NCBI RefSeq assembly: GCF_019679475.1
Contig: NZ_JAIEZP010000001.1
Location: forward strand, 1,488,001-1,552,000
DNA: 64,000 nt
Reading direction: 5' to 3'
Source: Hyphomonas sediminis
Lineage (GTDB): Bacteria; Pseudomonadota; Alphaproteobacteria; Caulobacterales; Hyphomonadaceae
The position numbers and the translations under genes were made by a program. The notes below the pieces were generated by a model. That model did not search any database. It worked only from the letters and a program-made list of their open reading frames with translations, and had not been told where the DNA came from. Numbering within the stretch: position 1 is the stretch's first letter; each line of letters starts with the position of its first letter. Positions 16,697 to 24,960 of this stretch are shown one piece after another.

Positions 16697-17488
16697 TCAG
16701 GCGTTCTTGATCGTCAGCCCGCCATCGACCGGGATATGCACGCCATTGAGGAAGCTCGCCGCGGGCAAAACCAGTGAGAGCGTCATGTTCGCCACTTCCT
16801 CGGGAATGCCATATCGCCGAAGCGGTACGCGACGTTTTGCGTATATTTCCTTGTGTTCATTGGAAATTCCGGCGGTGATGCCGGTAATGATGGGGCCGGG
16901 GCAGATGCAGTTCACCGTGATGCCCTCGCGCCCCAGGTCCACCGCCAGGCCGCGCGTCAGGCCGATCACGCCATGCTTGGCCGCCACATAGGGAGAGTTG
17001 CCCGGCGTTGCCCCCAATCCTTCGGTGGACGCGATGTTGACTATCCGCCCCCAGCCGTTCTTGCGCATATAGGGCAGGGCCGCCCGGATCGCCCGCTGGT
17101 GCGAGGTCAGCATCACATTGATGCTCGGCCCCCAGCTGTCCTCATAGCTTTCCTCTCCGACCTGGCCCGGAATGGCGAACCCCGCATTATTGACGAGGAT
17201 ATCCATCCCGCCGAAATGCGCCGCTGCTTCATCCACCACCCGCTTGATCGCCGCGCCATCGCCGACGTCCAGCGCCCAGCCCTTGACGTGATCAATGCCG
17301 GCTGCCTTGATTTCATTGACGACTTTATCGACGTTTTCCTGTTTCAGGTCGGTGACGGCCACATTGGCCCCCTCCCGCGCAAAGAGGTGGGCGGTCGCCC
17401 GCCCCATCCCGCTGGCCGCGCCGGTGATCAGCGCCGTCTTGCCTTTGATACTTCTGGATAATTCCTGATAGGGCGGTTGTTCGCTCAT
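16697..17488 (-). CDS. SDR family oxidoreductase
   Basis: A 263-aa classical short-chain dehydrogenase: cofactor motif TGAASGMG near residue 22, NNAG near 97, catalytic Ser in IASTEGLG and Tyr-Lys in YVAAKHG, then the PG motif CICPGPI. Ligand cannot be told from sequence. Its ATG overlaps the thioesterase stop by 4 bases (ATGA), so the two are translationally coupled, with the thioesterase first. Confidence 0.86.
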   Translation of the reverse strand: MSEQPPYQELSRSIKGKTALITGAASGMGRATAHLFAREGANVAVTDLKQENVDKVVNEIKAAGIDHVKGWALDVGDGAAIKRVVDEAAAHFGGMDILVNNAGFAIPGQVGEESYEDSWGPSINVMLTSHQRAIRAALPYMRKNGWGRIVNIASTEGLGATPGNSPYVAAKHGVIGLTRGLAVDLGREGITVNCICPGPIITGITAGISNEHKEIYAKRRVPLRRYGIPEEVANMTLSLVLPAASFLNGVHIPVDGGLTIKNA

Positions 17489-17922
17489 ACCTGTTTCCTC
17501 CGTTTCTTTATGGTCCCGGAGAAGTTCAGGACGGGCCGTCCATCCTCTCCGCTTACGATCCCGCGCACAAAGCTCAGCGAGCCGCCCTTGCGCAGCGTAT
17601 CCCCGCGAGCCGTCAGCAACTCGCCCTCCAGCGCGCCATCAATGAATTCGGCCGTAAACGCCACCGTCACGCCATAGCTCCCCTCCATGGCCTCATGCCC
17701 GATTGCAAACAGGGCGAAGTCGGCAAAGGTCATCAGGCAACCGCCATGCACCACCCCGCCCGCATTCATGTGCTTTCTGGCCACGCGGAACGCAGCGACC
17801 GGCCCCTGGTCGTCGACCCGGAAGTAGAATGGCCCGGCGGTGTCATGTTCGAAAGGCTCTTCCGCCCAAGTCGTCCAGCCCGCGAACTCCCCCTGTTGCA
17901 CAACCGTCGTGGACATCGGCAC
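17485..17922 (-). CDS. PaaI-like hotdog-fold thioesterase
   Basis: A 145-aa hotdog thioesterase. The signature NAGGVVHGGCLMTFADFALF (residues about 53-72) carries the active-site HGG turn and the following helix. Such enzymes release CoA from (aryl)acyl thioesters. The true start may be the second Met (MSTTVV). It leads the operon with the SDR and faces an acyl-CoA dehydrogenase operon across a 107-base intergenic region that contains an inverted repeat. Confidence 0.86.
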   Translation of the reverse strand: MPMSTTVVQQGEFAGWTTWAEEPFEHDTAGPFYFRVDDQGPVAAFRVARKHMNAGGVVHGGCLMTFADFALFAIGHEAMEGSYGVTVAFTAEFIDGALEGELLTARGDTLRKGGSLSFVRGIVSGEDGRPVLNFSGTIKKRRKQV

Positions 17923-17950
17923 CCTCTCTTATCTGACTGCGGCAACCATA

Positions 17951-17986
17951 CCCCTACGGCCCCCTTCGACAAGCGTGCCGTTGGGG
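17951..17986. promoter_or_regulatory. Inverted repeat in divergent acyl-CoA metabolism promoter region
   Basis: CCCCTACGGC (17951-17960) and GCCGTTGGGG (17977-17986) are 10-base arms with one mismatch, separated by 16 bases. TTCGAC inside the spacer and TAAAGT after it could be a plus-strand promoter for the dehydrogenase, so a bound regulator could control both directions. Confidence 0.42.
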
Positions 17987-18029
17987 CATAAAGTGCGTCT
18001 GGAAAGTGACAATCCGGGAGAAGAAACCC

Positions 18030-19190
18030 ATGGCCTTTGACGCCGAAACCCGCGCCGCCCTGATCGAACAGGTGCGCCGCTTCGTGACTGAAACCTGCGT
18101 GCCGGTAGAGGCGCAGGTCTCCGAGGAAGACGCCGTTCCCCAGCATGTGGTCGATGCGATGAAGGAACTTGGCCTGTTCGGCGTGGCCGTTCCGGAGGAG
18201 TTTGGCGGCCTTGATCTCGACATGGAAACCGAATGCCTCGTTGCCATGGAGCTGGGGCAGACCTCGCCGGCATTCCGTTCGGTTGCAGGCACCAATATCG
18301 GCATTGGCAGCCAGGCGCTGGTCCTCTTCGGCACGCCCGAGCAGAAGCAGAAATGGCTGCCCGGCGTTGCCTCGGGCGACCTCATTGCCTCCTTCGCGCT
18401 GACCGAGCCTGAGGCTGGCTCTGACGCTGCCGGTCTCAAGACAAAAGCCGTCCGCGATGGCGACCACTACATCCTCAATGGCACCAAGCGCTACATCACC
18501 AACGCCAACAAGGCAGACCTCTTCACCGTCATGGCACGGACGAACCAGGATGAGCCGGGCGCGAAAGGCGTTTCCGCGTTCATCGTCGAGCGTGACACGC
18601 CGGGCCTCTCCGTGGGCAAGCCTGAAAAGAAGATGGGCCAGCAAGGCGCTCATATCTGCGACGTGATCTTCGAGAATGCCCGCGTGCCCGCCGCCAACAT
18701 GATTGCCAGGGAAGGCGATGGTTTCAAGGTCGCCATGAGCGTTCTGGACAAGGGCCGCCTGCATATCTCAGCAGTGGCTACTGGCGTTTCCAAACGTCTT
18801 GTCCGCGAGATGGTGAACTATTCCCTGGAGCGCAAACAGTTCGGCAAGCCGATCTTCGAGCATCAGATGTTGCAGGCGCTGATCGCCGACAGCCAGGCGG
18901 AAACCTATGCCGCCGAGTGCATGCTCCTCGACGCCGCGCGCCGCCGAGACGCGGGCGAGGATATCACCATGCTTGCTTCGTGCACGAAGCTTTTCGCTAC
19001 CGAAGCCTGTGGCCGCGTGGCTGACCGCGCCGTTCAGATCTTTGGCGGAGCAGGTTACGTTTCTGACTACGGCATTGAGCGGTTCTACCGCGATGTACGT
19101 ATCTTCCGCCTTTACGAAGGCACCAGCCAGATCCAGCAGATCATCATCGCGCGGGAACTTGCCCGCGCAGCAAAAGCGGGGAACCTGTGA
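18030..19190 (+). CDS. Acyl-CoA dehydrogenase
   Basis: A 386-aa flavoenzyme introducing the alpha-beta double bond into acyl-CoA. FAD/substrate motifs: FALTEPEAGSD near residue 128, YILNGTKRYITNA near 151, and a C terminus QIFGGAGYVSDYGIERFYRD with YEGTSQIQQ. The catalytic Glu is probably in that YEGTS segment, as in short-chain enzymes. GGGAG lies 9 bases before the ATG. Its TGA overlaps the next gene's ATG (TGATG), indicating a tightly coupled operon. Confidence 0.92.
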   Translation: MAFDAETRAALIEQVRRFVTETCVPVEAQVSEEDAVPQHVVDAMKELGLFGVAVPEEFGGLDLDMETECLVAMELGQTSPAFRSVAGTNIGIGSQALVLFGTPEQKQKWLPGVASGDLIASFALTEPEAGSDAAGLKTKAVRDGDHYILNGTKRYITNANKADLFTVMARTNQDEPGAKGVSAFIVERDTPGLSVGKPEKKMGQQGAHICDVIFENARVPAANMIAREGDGFKVAMSVLDKGRLHISAVATGVSKRLVREMVNYSLERKQFGKPIFEHQMLQALIADSQAETYAAECMLLDAARRRDAGEDITMLASCTKLFATEACGRVADRAVQIFGGAGYVSDYGIERFYRDVRIFRLYEGTSQIQQIIIARELARAAKAGNL

Positions 19191-20425
19191 TGTTTGAGCA
19201 TGACCCGACCGACCCGCATGATGTCGGCCTGAATGCTGAGCGCCTCGCGGCAATCCCGGAATTCTTCCAGAAGAATTATCTCGATACGGGCAAACTGCCC
19301 TGCATGGCGACGCTGATTTCGCGCGGCGGCGAAGTCGCGCATGAAAGCTATATCGGCGCCACTGAAATGGGTGGCAGCACGCCCATCGGGCCGGAGACGA
19401 TCTTCCGCATCTATTCGATGACGAAGCCGGTTACCTCGCTCGCCATCATGATGCTGTTCGAGGAAGGCAAGCTGCGCCTTGAGCATCCCGTCAGCCGCTA
19501 CATTCCCGAATACAAGAATGTGAAGGTCTGGGCCGGCGGAACGGTTGACGCACCAAAGCTGAAAGACCCCGACCGGGAAATGACGATCCTTGATCTGATC
19601 ACCCACACCGCCGGTCTCACCTACGGCTTCCTGATGCAGGACGAGACGGACGCCATCTACCGCAAGGAAAAGGTCGGCAATCCGAAGCAGACGCTGCAGG
19701 AAATGGCGCGCCAGATGGCAGGCCTGCCGCTGGCATTCTCGCCTGGAACCGAATGGCGCTACAGTCACTCCATTGATGTTCTCGGTGCGATCGTCGAGAT
19801 TGTCACTGGTCAAGAGCTGGACGCGTTCTTCCGTGAGCGGATTTTTGGCCCGCTTGAGATGAACGATACCGACTTCTGGGTGCCGGAAGACAAGGTTCAT
19901 CGCCTGATGGCGTGTTACCAGAAGGATGCCCAGACCGGTGAAACCACGTTGGCCGATCCTGCGGGTGCGGCCTCTCGCAGCTACGCCAAACGCCCGGTTC
20001 AGCTGAATGGCGGCGGCGGGCTTGCGTCCACTGTGCGCGACTATCATCGCTTTGCCCTGATGCTGCAGCGCGGCGGTTCGCTCGATGGTGCCCGCATCAT
20101 CAGTCCCAAGACATGGGAGTTCATGCGCCAGAACCATCTGCCGGGGAACCAGACCATGCGCGGCATGGGCCGGTCGGCCTTCACTGAAGTGATGGCGGAA
20201 GGCGTCGGGTTTGGCCTCGGCGGCTCCGTCGTCACCGATGTCGTGCGTGCCGGCCAGCCGGGCAGCGAAGGCACGTTCAGCTGGGGCGGTCTTGCCTCCA
20301 CATTCTTCTGGGTGGACCCGGAAGAAGAGCTGATCGCGGTGCAGGCTACCCAGCTTATGCCGTCATCGACCTACCCGATGCGACTGCAGCTACAACAACT
20401 CGTATATGCGGCGATTGACTGGTGA
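19190..20425 (+). CDS. Beta-lactamase-like serine hydrolase (class C fold, esterase type)
   Basis: A 411-aa serine hydrolase of the class C beta-lactamase/penicillin-binding fold. SMTK (Ser76, Lys79) is the nucleophile pair; Y191-S-H replaces the usual YxN, as in EstB-type esterases. There is no signal peptide, so it is probably a cytoplasmic ester or CoA-linked hydrolase, not an antibiotic resistance enzyme. The ATG shares its A with the acyl-CoA dehydrogenase stop, which supports a metabolic role with it. Confidence 0.87.
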   Translation: MFEHDPTDPHDVGLNAERLAAIPEFFQKNYLDTGKLPCMATLISRGGEVAHESYIGATEMGGSTPIGPETIFRIYSMTKPVTSLAIMMLFEEGKLRLEHPVSRYIPEYKNVKVWAGGTVDAPKLKDPDREMTILDLITHTAGLTYGFLMQDETDAIYRKEKVGNPKQTLQEMARQMAGLPLAFSPGTEWRYSHSIDVLGAIVEIVTGQELDAFFRERIFGPLEMNDTDFWVPEDKVHRLMACYQKDAQTGETTLADPAGAASRSYAKRPVQLNGGGGLASTVRDYHRFALMLQRGGSLDGARIISPKTWEFMRQNHLPGNQTMRGMGRSAFTEVMAEGVGFGLGGSVVTDVVRAGQPGSEGTFSWGGLASTFFWVDPEEELIAVQATQLMPSSTYPMRLQLQQLVYAAIDW

Positions 20426-20700
20426 GCGAAGAAGCAAAAAATCCGATCCGTGAAGCCATCCTTGAGCTGACTGCCGCGCGCGGTGTCGGCGGAACGATTG
20501 CCCCGGAAGATGCGGCGAAAGTTGTCAGCACAGACCGGTGGCAGAAACTGCTTCCGGATGTGAGGGCTGAAGCTGTCCGTCTGGCGAAAGACGGCGCTAT
20601 CTCGATCTATCGCAAGGGGCGTCCGGTTGATCCGGATACGTTCAAGGGCGTCTATCGGCTTGGCCTGCCGGGCAAGGTGCTCGGCTCTGCTGAAAGCTGA
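20422..20700 (+). CDS. DUF3253 family small protein
   Basis: A 92-aa protein recognised as DUF3253 (IREAILELTAARGVGGTIAPEDAAK, then WQKLLPDVRAEAVRLAKDG). The fold is winged-helix-like and function is unknown. The GTG start overlaps the stop of the hydrolase gene by 4 bases (GTGA). It is the third gene of the operon, followed closely by a Nudix and a TfoX-like gene. Confidence 0.8.
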   Translation: MSEEAKNPIREAILELTAARGVGGTIAPEDAAKVVSTDRWQKLLPDVRAEAVRLAKDGAISIYRKGRPVDPDTFKGVYRLGLPGKVLGSAES

Positions 20701-20704
20701 TCGC

Positions 20705-21154
20705 TTGGGGGAGGCAGTCACCCCGCGCCCGTCTTCGCGTCTCGTGATCGTGACGCCGGACGGGCGCGCGTTGCTGTTCCGCTTCCGCTTTCCGGAGCGC
20801 TCTTTCTGGGGAACGCCCGGCGGCGCGCTCGCCGATGGCGAAGACTATGCACAAGCAGCCCGGCGAGAGCTTTGGGAAGAGACGGGTATCACCGCCGAAA
20901 TCGGCGGTGAATTTCATCGGCGTGAGACCACCTATCGCGGCCCGCATGGAAACCTCATCTATGCCGATGAGCGCTTTTTCTCGGTGCAGGTGGCGGGGCC
21001 GCGGATGGACAATCAGGCATGGGAAGCAATCGAGCGCGATATTATTCAGGAAGTCGCCTGGATGACGCCAGCGGAGATCCGGAGGCTGACTGATCCGGTG
21101 TTTCCTGAGAATTTTGCCGATCTCGTTGAGGCCGTGCATCGGGGTTTCAAATAG
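20705..21154 (+). CDS. Nudix hydrolase
   Basis: Cleaves nucleoside-diphosphate-linked compounds. A perfect Nudix box GGALADGEDYAQAARRELWEE plus TGI lies near residue 40-60 of a roughly 149-aa protein. The start is uncertain: TTG at 20705 is chosen because it follows the DUF3253 stop, but no good ribosome-binding site precedes it. A TTG at 20627 preceded by AAGGGG would add 26 residues overlapping DUF3253. Substrate unknown. It is followed by TfoX-like after 2 bases. Confidence 0.83.
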   Translation: MGEAVTPRPSSRLVIVTPDGRALLFRFRFPERSFWGTPGGALADGEDYAQAARRELWEETGITAEIGGEFHRRETTYRGPHGNLIYADERFFSVQVAGPRMDNQAWEAIERDIIQEVAWMTPAEIRRLTDPVFPENFADLVEAVHRGFK

Positions 21155-21156
21155 TC

Positions 21157-21534
21157 ATGGCAAAGGCGCCCGATCCCTTTCACGAATTCGTCGCAGAGCT
21201 TTTTTCCGGCGCTGGTCCGGTCAGTATCCGGCGAATGTTCGGCGGGGCCGGTGTCTATCAGGACGGCGTAATGTTCGCGCTTCTTGCCGATGACCAGATC
21301 TACCTGAAAGTAGATGAGGCGCTGCGAGCTGATCTCTATGCGGAAGGGAGTACGCCCTTCATCTATCTTCGCGCCGCAGACGCAAAGCCGGTTGATCTCG
21401 GTTATGTGAGCCTGCCGTCAGCGGCGCTGGATGATCCCGATGACGCGGTCGTTTGGGCGCGGCGGGCGATTGGCATCGCGCGGGCGGCCAAGGCGAAGAG
21501 TGGGCTGAAAAAGCGCAAACCCAGAACCGTTTGA
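21157..21534 (+). CDS. TfoX N-terminal domain protein
   Basis: A 125-aa protein of the TfoX/Sxy N-terminal family: VSIRRMFGGAGVYQDGVMFALLADDQIYLKVDE, then PFIYLRA. Full-length Sxy regulates competence, but stand-alone N-terminal domain proteins are common and their function is unknown. The basic C-terminal tail (KAKSGLKKRKPRT) could bind nucleic acid. It ends 2 bases from the convergent DUF3291 gene. Confidence 0.85.
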   Translation: MAKAPDPFHEFVAELFSGAGPVSIRRMFGGAGVYQDGVMFALLADDQIYLKVDEALRADLYAEGSTPFIYLRAADAKPVDLGYVSLPSAALDDPDDAVVWARRAIGIARAAKAKSGLKKRKPRTV

Positions 21535-21536
21535 GT

Positions 21537-22025
21537 TCAGGCTACGGCAGGCTGAGCGACGGGGTTTTCCAGAGAAAAGGCGTGGTCGGACGACCCATGC
21601 GTGCGCAAGTGCAGCAGGCGTTGATAGCCGTCTTCCAGCGTGAAATGCTCCCGCTCCGGTGCCCACCACATGACGAAGCCAGGACCTTCGCTCCGGTCGA
21701 TTTCCTGAGCGAGGCGGCGCATGCCCGGCGGATGAGTGCGGCCGGAATAGGTGAATTGTTTGAGGTCTTCCAGCGACCGCCAGACCGCCATGGTCGAAAT
21801 GTGCGGCGAGCCCCAGTCTGCGGGATAGGGGAAGGCGTCCCCATAGGAGCGCCAGGTGCCATCCGGGCAGCGAAGGCCATGATTGTGGAAGTGAACGCCG
21901 TCGAACTGGTCGGCATCAGTGAAGATGCGCGGCAGAATCGACAGGAAGGTTTTAACGTAGGGGTTTTCGAGAGTGAAGGAGCCGAGGGGGCGCACACAAT
22001 TGAAATGAATCAGTCTGAAGCCCAT
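21537..22025 (-). CDS. DUF3291 family protein
   Basis: A 162-aa protein matching DUF3291, a dimeric alpha/beta-barrel heme-degradation-like fold; the telling stretch is HISTMAVWRSLEDLKQFTYS followed by HPPGMRR. Function unknown. It converges on the TfoX-like gene. The 97 bases upstream are AT-rich (TTTTTTAAC, TCTTTAAGAG), a likely promoter area. Confidence 0.82.
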   Translation of the reverse strand: MGFRLIHFNCVRPLGSFTLENPYVKTFLSILPRIFTDADQFDGVHFHNHGLRCPDGTWRSYGDAFPYPADWGSPHISTMAVWRSLEDLKQFTYSGRTHPPGMRRLAQEIDRSEGPGFVMWWAPEREHFTLEDGYQRLLHLRTHGSSDHAFSLENPVAQPAVA

Positions 22026-22122
22026 CGGCCCTTGTCCCCATTCAGGCTGGTTTTCGCCACTCTATGGGGACAAGGTTGATTAGTCTTTAAGAGAAAGTCG
22101 GTCGTTTTTTAACAATCTAAAG

Positions 22123-22923
22123 TTACTTTCCTTTGAACTCTGCCGGGCGCTTCTGAAGGAAGGCGCTGACGCCTTCGCGGAAATCGCTGGTGCGGCCGGC
22201 GGTACGCTGGGCGACACGCTCGCCATGCAGGGCCGATCCCATGTCGGATTCGCTGGCTTCCCAGATCAGCTTGCGCGTCAGGGCGAGGGCGACCGTCGGA
22301 CCGGTGGCGAGCTTTTGGGCGAAGTCGAGCGCGGTCGGCAGCAGGTCGGCGTCTTCAACCACGCGGTTGACGAGGCCCCAGCTCATGGCTTGTTCGGCGG
22401 AAACTTTTTCGCCGAGAAGCGCCATTTCCATAGCGCGGGCGCGGCCGATTGTGCGCGCCAGCAGCCAGGTGGAGCCACCATCAGGCACCAGGCCGATGCG
22501 GCGGAAGGCCTGCAGGAAGTAGGCGCCTTTCGAGGCGATCACGAGGTCGCCCATCAGGCCGATGGCGCAGCCAACGCCGGCAGCCGCGCCGTTGACGGCG
22601 GTGATCACCGGATGGGGATGTTCGCGGATGGCCGTGACGAGCGGGTTGTAAAAAGCGTCGAGCGATTTGCCGGCGTCTGGCTTGGAGCCGGGGAAGGCGA
22701 TTTCGGGGCCGGAGCCCATGCCGCCGAGATTGGCGCCCGAGCAAAAGCCGCGGCCCTTGCCGGTCAGGATGGTGCAGCGGGCTTCGTCGGCGGCGACTTC
22801 AAAGGCGTGCAGCAGCTCGATCGCCGTGTCGACACCGCAAGCGTTCAGCGTCTTGTCGTCGTTGAAAGCGATGATCGCGGTATCGCCATTGCGCTCATAG
22901 GAAATCTTCTCGTACGTCGCCAT
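22123..22923 (-). CDS. Enoyl-CoA hydratase/isomerase family protein
   Basis: A 266-aa crotonase-fold enzyme. The oxyanion-hole segments are SGANLGGMG near residue 62 and VNGAAAGVGCAIGLMGDL near 110. Glu residues usual for hydratase catalysis are not clear (PDGGSTWLL near 148 instead), so an isomerase or other crotonase activity is possible. Function within beta-oxidation is likely but the exact step is not shown. It is divergent from the aldehyde dehydrogenase gene. Confidence 0.88.
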   Translation of the reverse strand: MATYEKISYERNGDTAIIAFNDDKTLNACGVDTAIELLHAFEVAADEARCTILTGKGRGFCSGANLGGMGSGPEIAFPGSKPDAGKSLDAFYNPLVTAIREHPHPVITAVNGAAAGVGCAIGLMGDLVIASKGAYFLQAFRRIGLVPDGGSTWLLARTIGRARAMEMALLGEKVSAEQAMSWGLVNRVVEDADLLPTALDFAQKLATGPTVALALTRKLIWEASESDMGSALHGERVAQRTAGRTSDFREGVSAFLQKRPAEFKGK

Positions 22924-23033
22924 TGGCGTCTCCCTGCTGTCCTGATCTGTGTTGGCATGGGTTCTAAAGCGAAGCTTTCGCTCCGTGAACGCCTCACGCC
23001 GGGTAAGCGGATTTCACAGCCTATTGGGGAAAT

Positions 23034-23059
23034 GCTGAACAGGCGCTACATTGTTCAGC
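23034..23059. promoter_or_regulatory. Inverted repeat upstream of the coniferyl-aldehyde dehydrogenase gene
   Basis: GCTGAACA (23034-23041) and TGTTCAGC (23052-23059) are perfect 8-base arms 10 bases apart, 30 bases before the ATG. The spacing suits a dimeric regulator such as a TetR or GntR protein. It might also be a leader hairpin. Confidence 0.5.
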
Positions 23060-23088
23060 GACCATATAAGGGATTGGGAGAATCTAGA

Positions 23089-24525
23089 ATGGCCCTCGAC
23101 GCCGCGCCGGCTACCGGCATGAATGCACTGCTCGCCAAACAGAAGGCGGCACACCTGCGCGACGGCATTCCGTCGCTGCAGAAACGGATAGAATGGCTGG
23201 ATAAGTCGATCGACCTTCTGGCGACCCATGGCGAGGCCCTCAGCGATGCGATGTGCGCCGATTTCGGCCATCGCTCTAAGGACCAGTCCAACCTGACCGA
23301 CATTGCCGGCTCCATCGGCGCGCTGAAACACGCCAAGGCGCACGTGGCCAAATGGATGAAGCCGGAAAAGCGCAAGGTGGAATTTCCGCTCGGCCTGCTT
23401 GGCTCGAAAGCGGAGCTGCAATTCCAGCCTAAAGGCGTGATCGGCGTCATCAGCCCGTGGAACTTCCCGGTAAACCTGACCTTCACGCCGCTGGCCGGCG
23501 TGTTTGCGGCGGGCAACCGTTGCATGATCAAGCCTTCGGAGTTTACCGAAGCGACTTCGGAACTGATGCGGGAACTGATCGCGAAATACTATTCGCCTGA
23601 AGAGTGCGTCGTCGTTACCGGCGGCCCCGATGTCGGCGCGGAGTTCACGAAGCTCGCCTTCGACCACATCCTTTTCACCGGGGCGACGTCTGTGGCCAAG
23701 CATGTGATGCGGGCAGCGGCGGACAATCTGGTTCCCCTGACGCTGGAACTTGGCGGCAAGAGCCCGGTGATCCTCGGCCGATCCGCCGACCTTCAGAAGG
23801 CGGCGAGCCGGATCATGGCAGGTAAAACGCTGAACGCCGGGCAGATCTGTCTGGCCCCGGATTATGCGTTCGTGCCTAAAGAGAAGACGCAGGATTTCGT
23901 AATGGCAGCCACCAAGGCGGTTGAGACGATGTATGCGTCGGGGCTGAAGGAAAATGACGATTACACCTCGATCGTCAATCAACGCCACTATGACCGTATT
24001 GCCGGTTATGTCGAAGATGCCCGGTCGAAGGGCGCCCAGGTGATCGAACTTAATCCGAAGGGAGAGAATTTCTCCCAGCAGCCTCATCACAAGATCCCAC
24101 CGACGATCATCGTAGATCCGACCGATGACATGAAGGTGATGCAGGACGAAATCTTCGGACCGATCCTGCCGATCAAATCCTATGGCGATGCCAAGGACGC
24201 CGTGGCCTATATCAACGCGCATGAACGCCCGCTGGGCCTCTATTATTTCGGTGAGGACGAAGGCGAAAAGAGCTTTGTGCTGAACAATACCACTTCGGGC
24301 GGCGTGACCGTGAACGATGTGATTTTCCACGTTGCTCAGGAAGACCTGCCCTTCGGCGGCGTCGGCCCTTCGGGCATGGGCGCCTATCATGGCCGCGAGG
24401 GCTTCCTCGAATTCAGCCACAAGAAGGCGATCTATTCCCAGACCAAGAGCGAACTGCTCGCCATGATGCGTCCGCCCTATGGCGACAAATACCGCGCGCA
24501 GGTCAAAGGCCGGATGAAGAAATAG
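23089..24525 (+). CDS. calB: Coniferyl-aldehyde dehydrogenase
   Basis: A 478-aa NAD(P)-dependent aldehyde dehydrogenase. SPWNFPVNL near residue 120, ELGGKSPVI (catalytic Glu) near 223, and NAGQICLAPDY with the catalytic Cys near 257 define the class. The -APDY- after the Cys and the membrane-proximal C terminus YGDKYRAQVKG match the CalB/long-chain aldehyde group. In Pseudomonas CalB oxidises coniferyl aldehyde to ferulate; here fatty aldehydes are also possible. GGGAG lies 9 bases before the ATG. A terminator follows. Confidence 0.87.
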   Translation: MALDAAPATGMNALLAKQKAAHLRDGIPSLQKRIEWLDKSIDLLATHGEALSDAMCADFGHRSKDQSNLTDIAGSIGALKHAKAHVAKWMKPEKRKVEFPLGLLGSKAELQFQPKGVIGVISPWNFPVNLTFTPLAGVFAAGNRCMIKPSEFTEATSELMRELIAKYYSPEECVVVTGGPDVGAEFTKLAFDHILFTGATSVAKHVMRAAADNLVPLTLELGGKSPVILGRSADLQKAASRIMAGKTLNAGQICLAPDYAFVPKEKTQDFVMAATKAVETMYASGLKENDDYTSIVNQRHYDRIAGYVEDARSKGAQVIELNPKGENFSQQPHHKIPPTIIVDPTDDMKVMQDEIFGPILPIKSYGDAKDAVAYINAHERPLGLYYFGEDEGEKSFVLNNTTSGGVTVNDVIFHVAQEDLPFGGVGPSGMGAYHGREGFLEFSHKKAIYSQTKSELLAMMRPPYGDKYRAQVKGRMKK

Positions 24526-24550
24526 GATCTGTCTTTCAGGCGATCGTGAG

Positions 24551-24585
24551 GCGCTGGCGGGGAGACCTGCCGGCGCTTTTCTTTT
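24551..24585 (+). terminator. Rho-independent terminator after calB
   Basis: GCGCTGGC (24551-24558) pairs with GCCGGCGC (24569-24576), one G-U, followed by TTTTCTTTT. It opens the 435-base noncoding region that otherwise holds only repeats. Confidence 0.75.
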
Positions 24586-24687
24586 GGCGCAGCAGCAGCG
24601 GCCGGAACGCACGCTTTGGGGCGTGGCCGGCGGGGTGCGCGCTGCGGGTTGGCGGGCGCTTAAGACGTGTCGGGGGCGTGCCCGCTG

Positions 24688-24713
24688 ATCCTTCGACTTC
24701 GCTCAGGATGAGC
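24688..24713. repeat. Dispersed intergenic palindrome (ATCCTTCGACTTCGCTCAGG type)
   Basis: ATCCT (24688) and AGGAT (24709) bracket a Cys-codon-free spacer; this element type is a known dispersed repeat in many bacterial genomes, recognised by pattern. Only one copy is in this window. Confidence 0.6.
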
Positions 24714-24740
24714 TTCGTTGGGGCGTCGCTTTTTGGGCGT

Positions 24741-24884
24741 CTTCCCGGAATTTGCGGCGCAAATGTCCGGGATCCAGGGGGCTGGGGGAAGCCTGGGTCC
24801 CGGTCTTCGCTTGCAGCGAAACCGGGATGACGGGCTGAGAGGGCGGAGGCCCTCACCCCGGCCCTCTCCCGGAGGGAGAGGGGG
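24741..24884. repeat. Composite intergenic repeat, copy 1 (B-C-D modules)
   Basis: Three palindromic modules in a row. B (24743-24772): TCCCGGA-ATTTGC stem with a GGC loop and one bulged G. C (24791-24833): CTGGGTCCCGGTCTT, a 12-bp stem, ending ACCGGGATGACGGG. D (24851-24884): CCTCACCCCGGCCCTCTCC then the complementary GGGAGAGGG half. The same modules in the same order occur at 30073-30258. The rest of the 24526-24960 gap shows no gene. Confidence 0.85.
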
Positions 24885-24960
24885 CGCGTTGTGTCTGGGG
24901 GCGTCGTTGTGGGTACGCGCCGTGTCAGACTGTGTATTTTTGAGGCATTTCGGGGACGGT

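Noticed and set aside
22225-24525. Extended 766-codon reading frame starting before calB
   Set aside because: The first 288 codons run antisense through the enoyl-CoA hydratase gene; the calB start with GGGAG at 23089 is clear.
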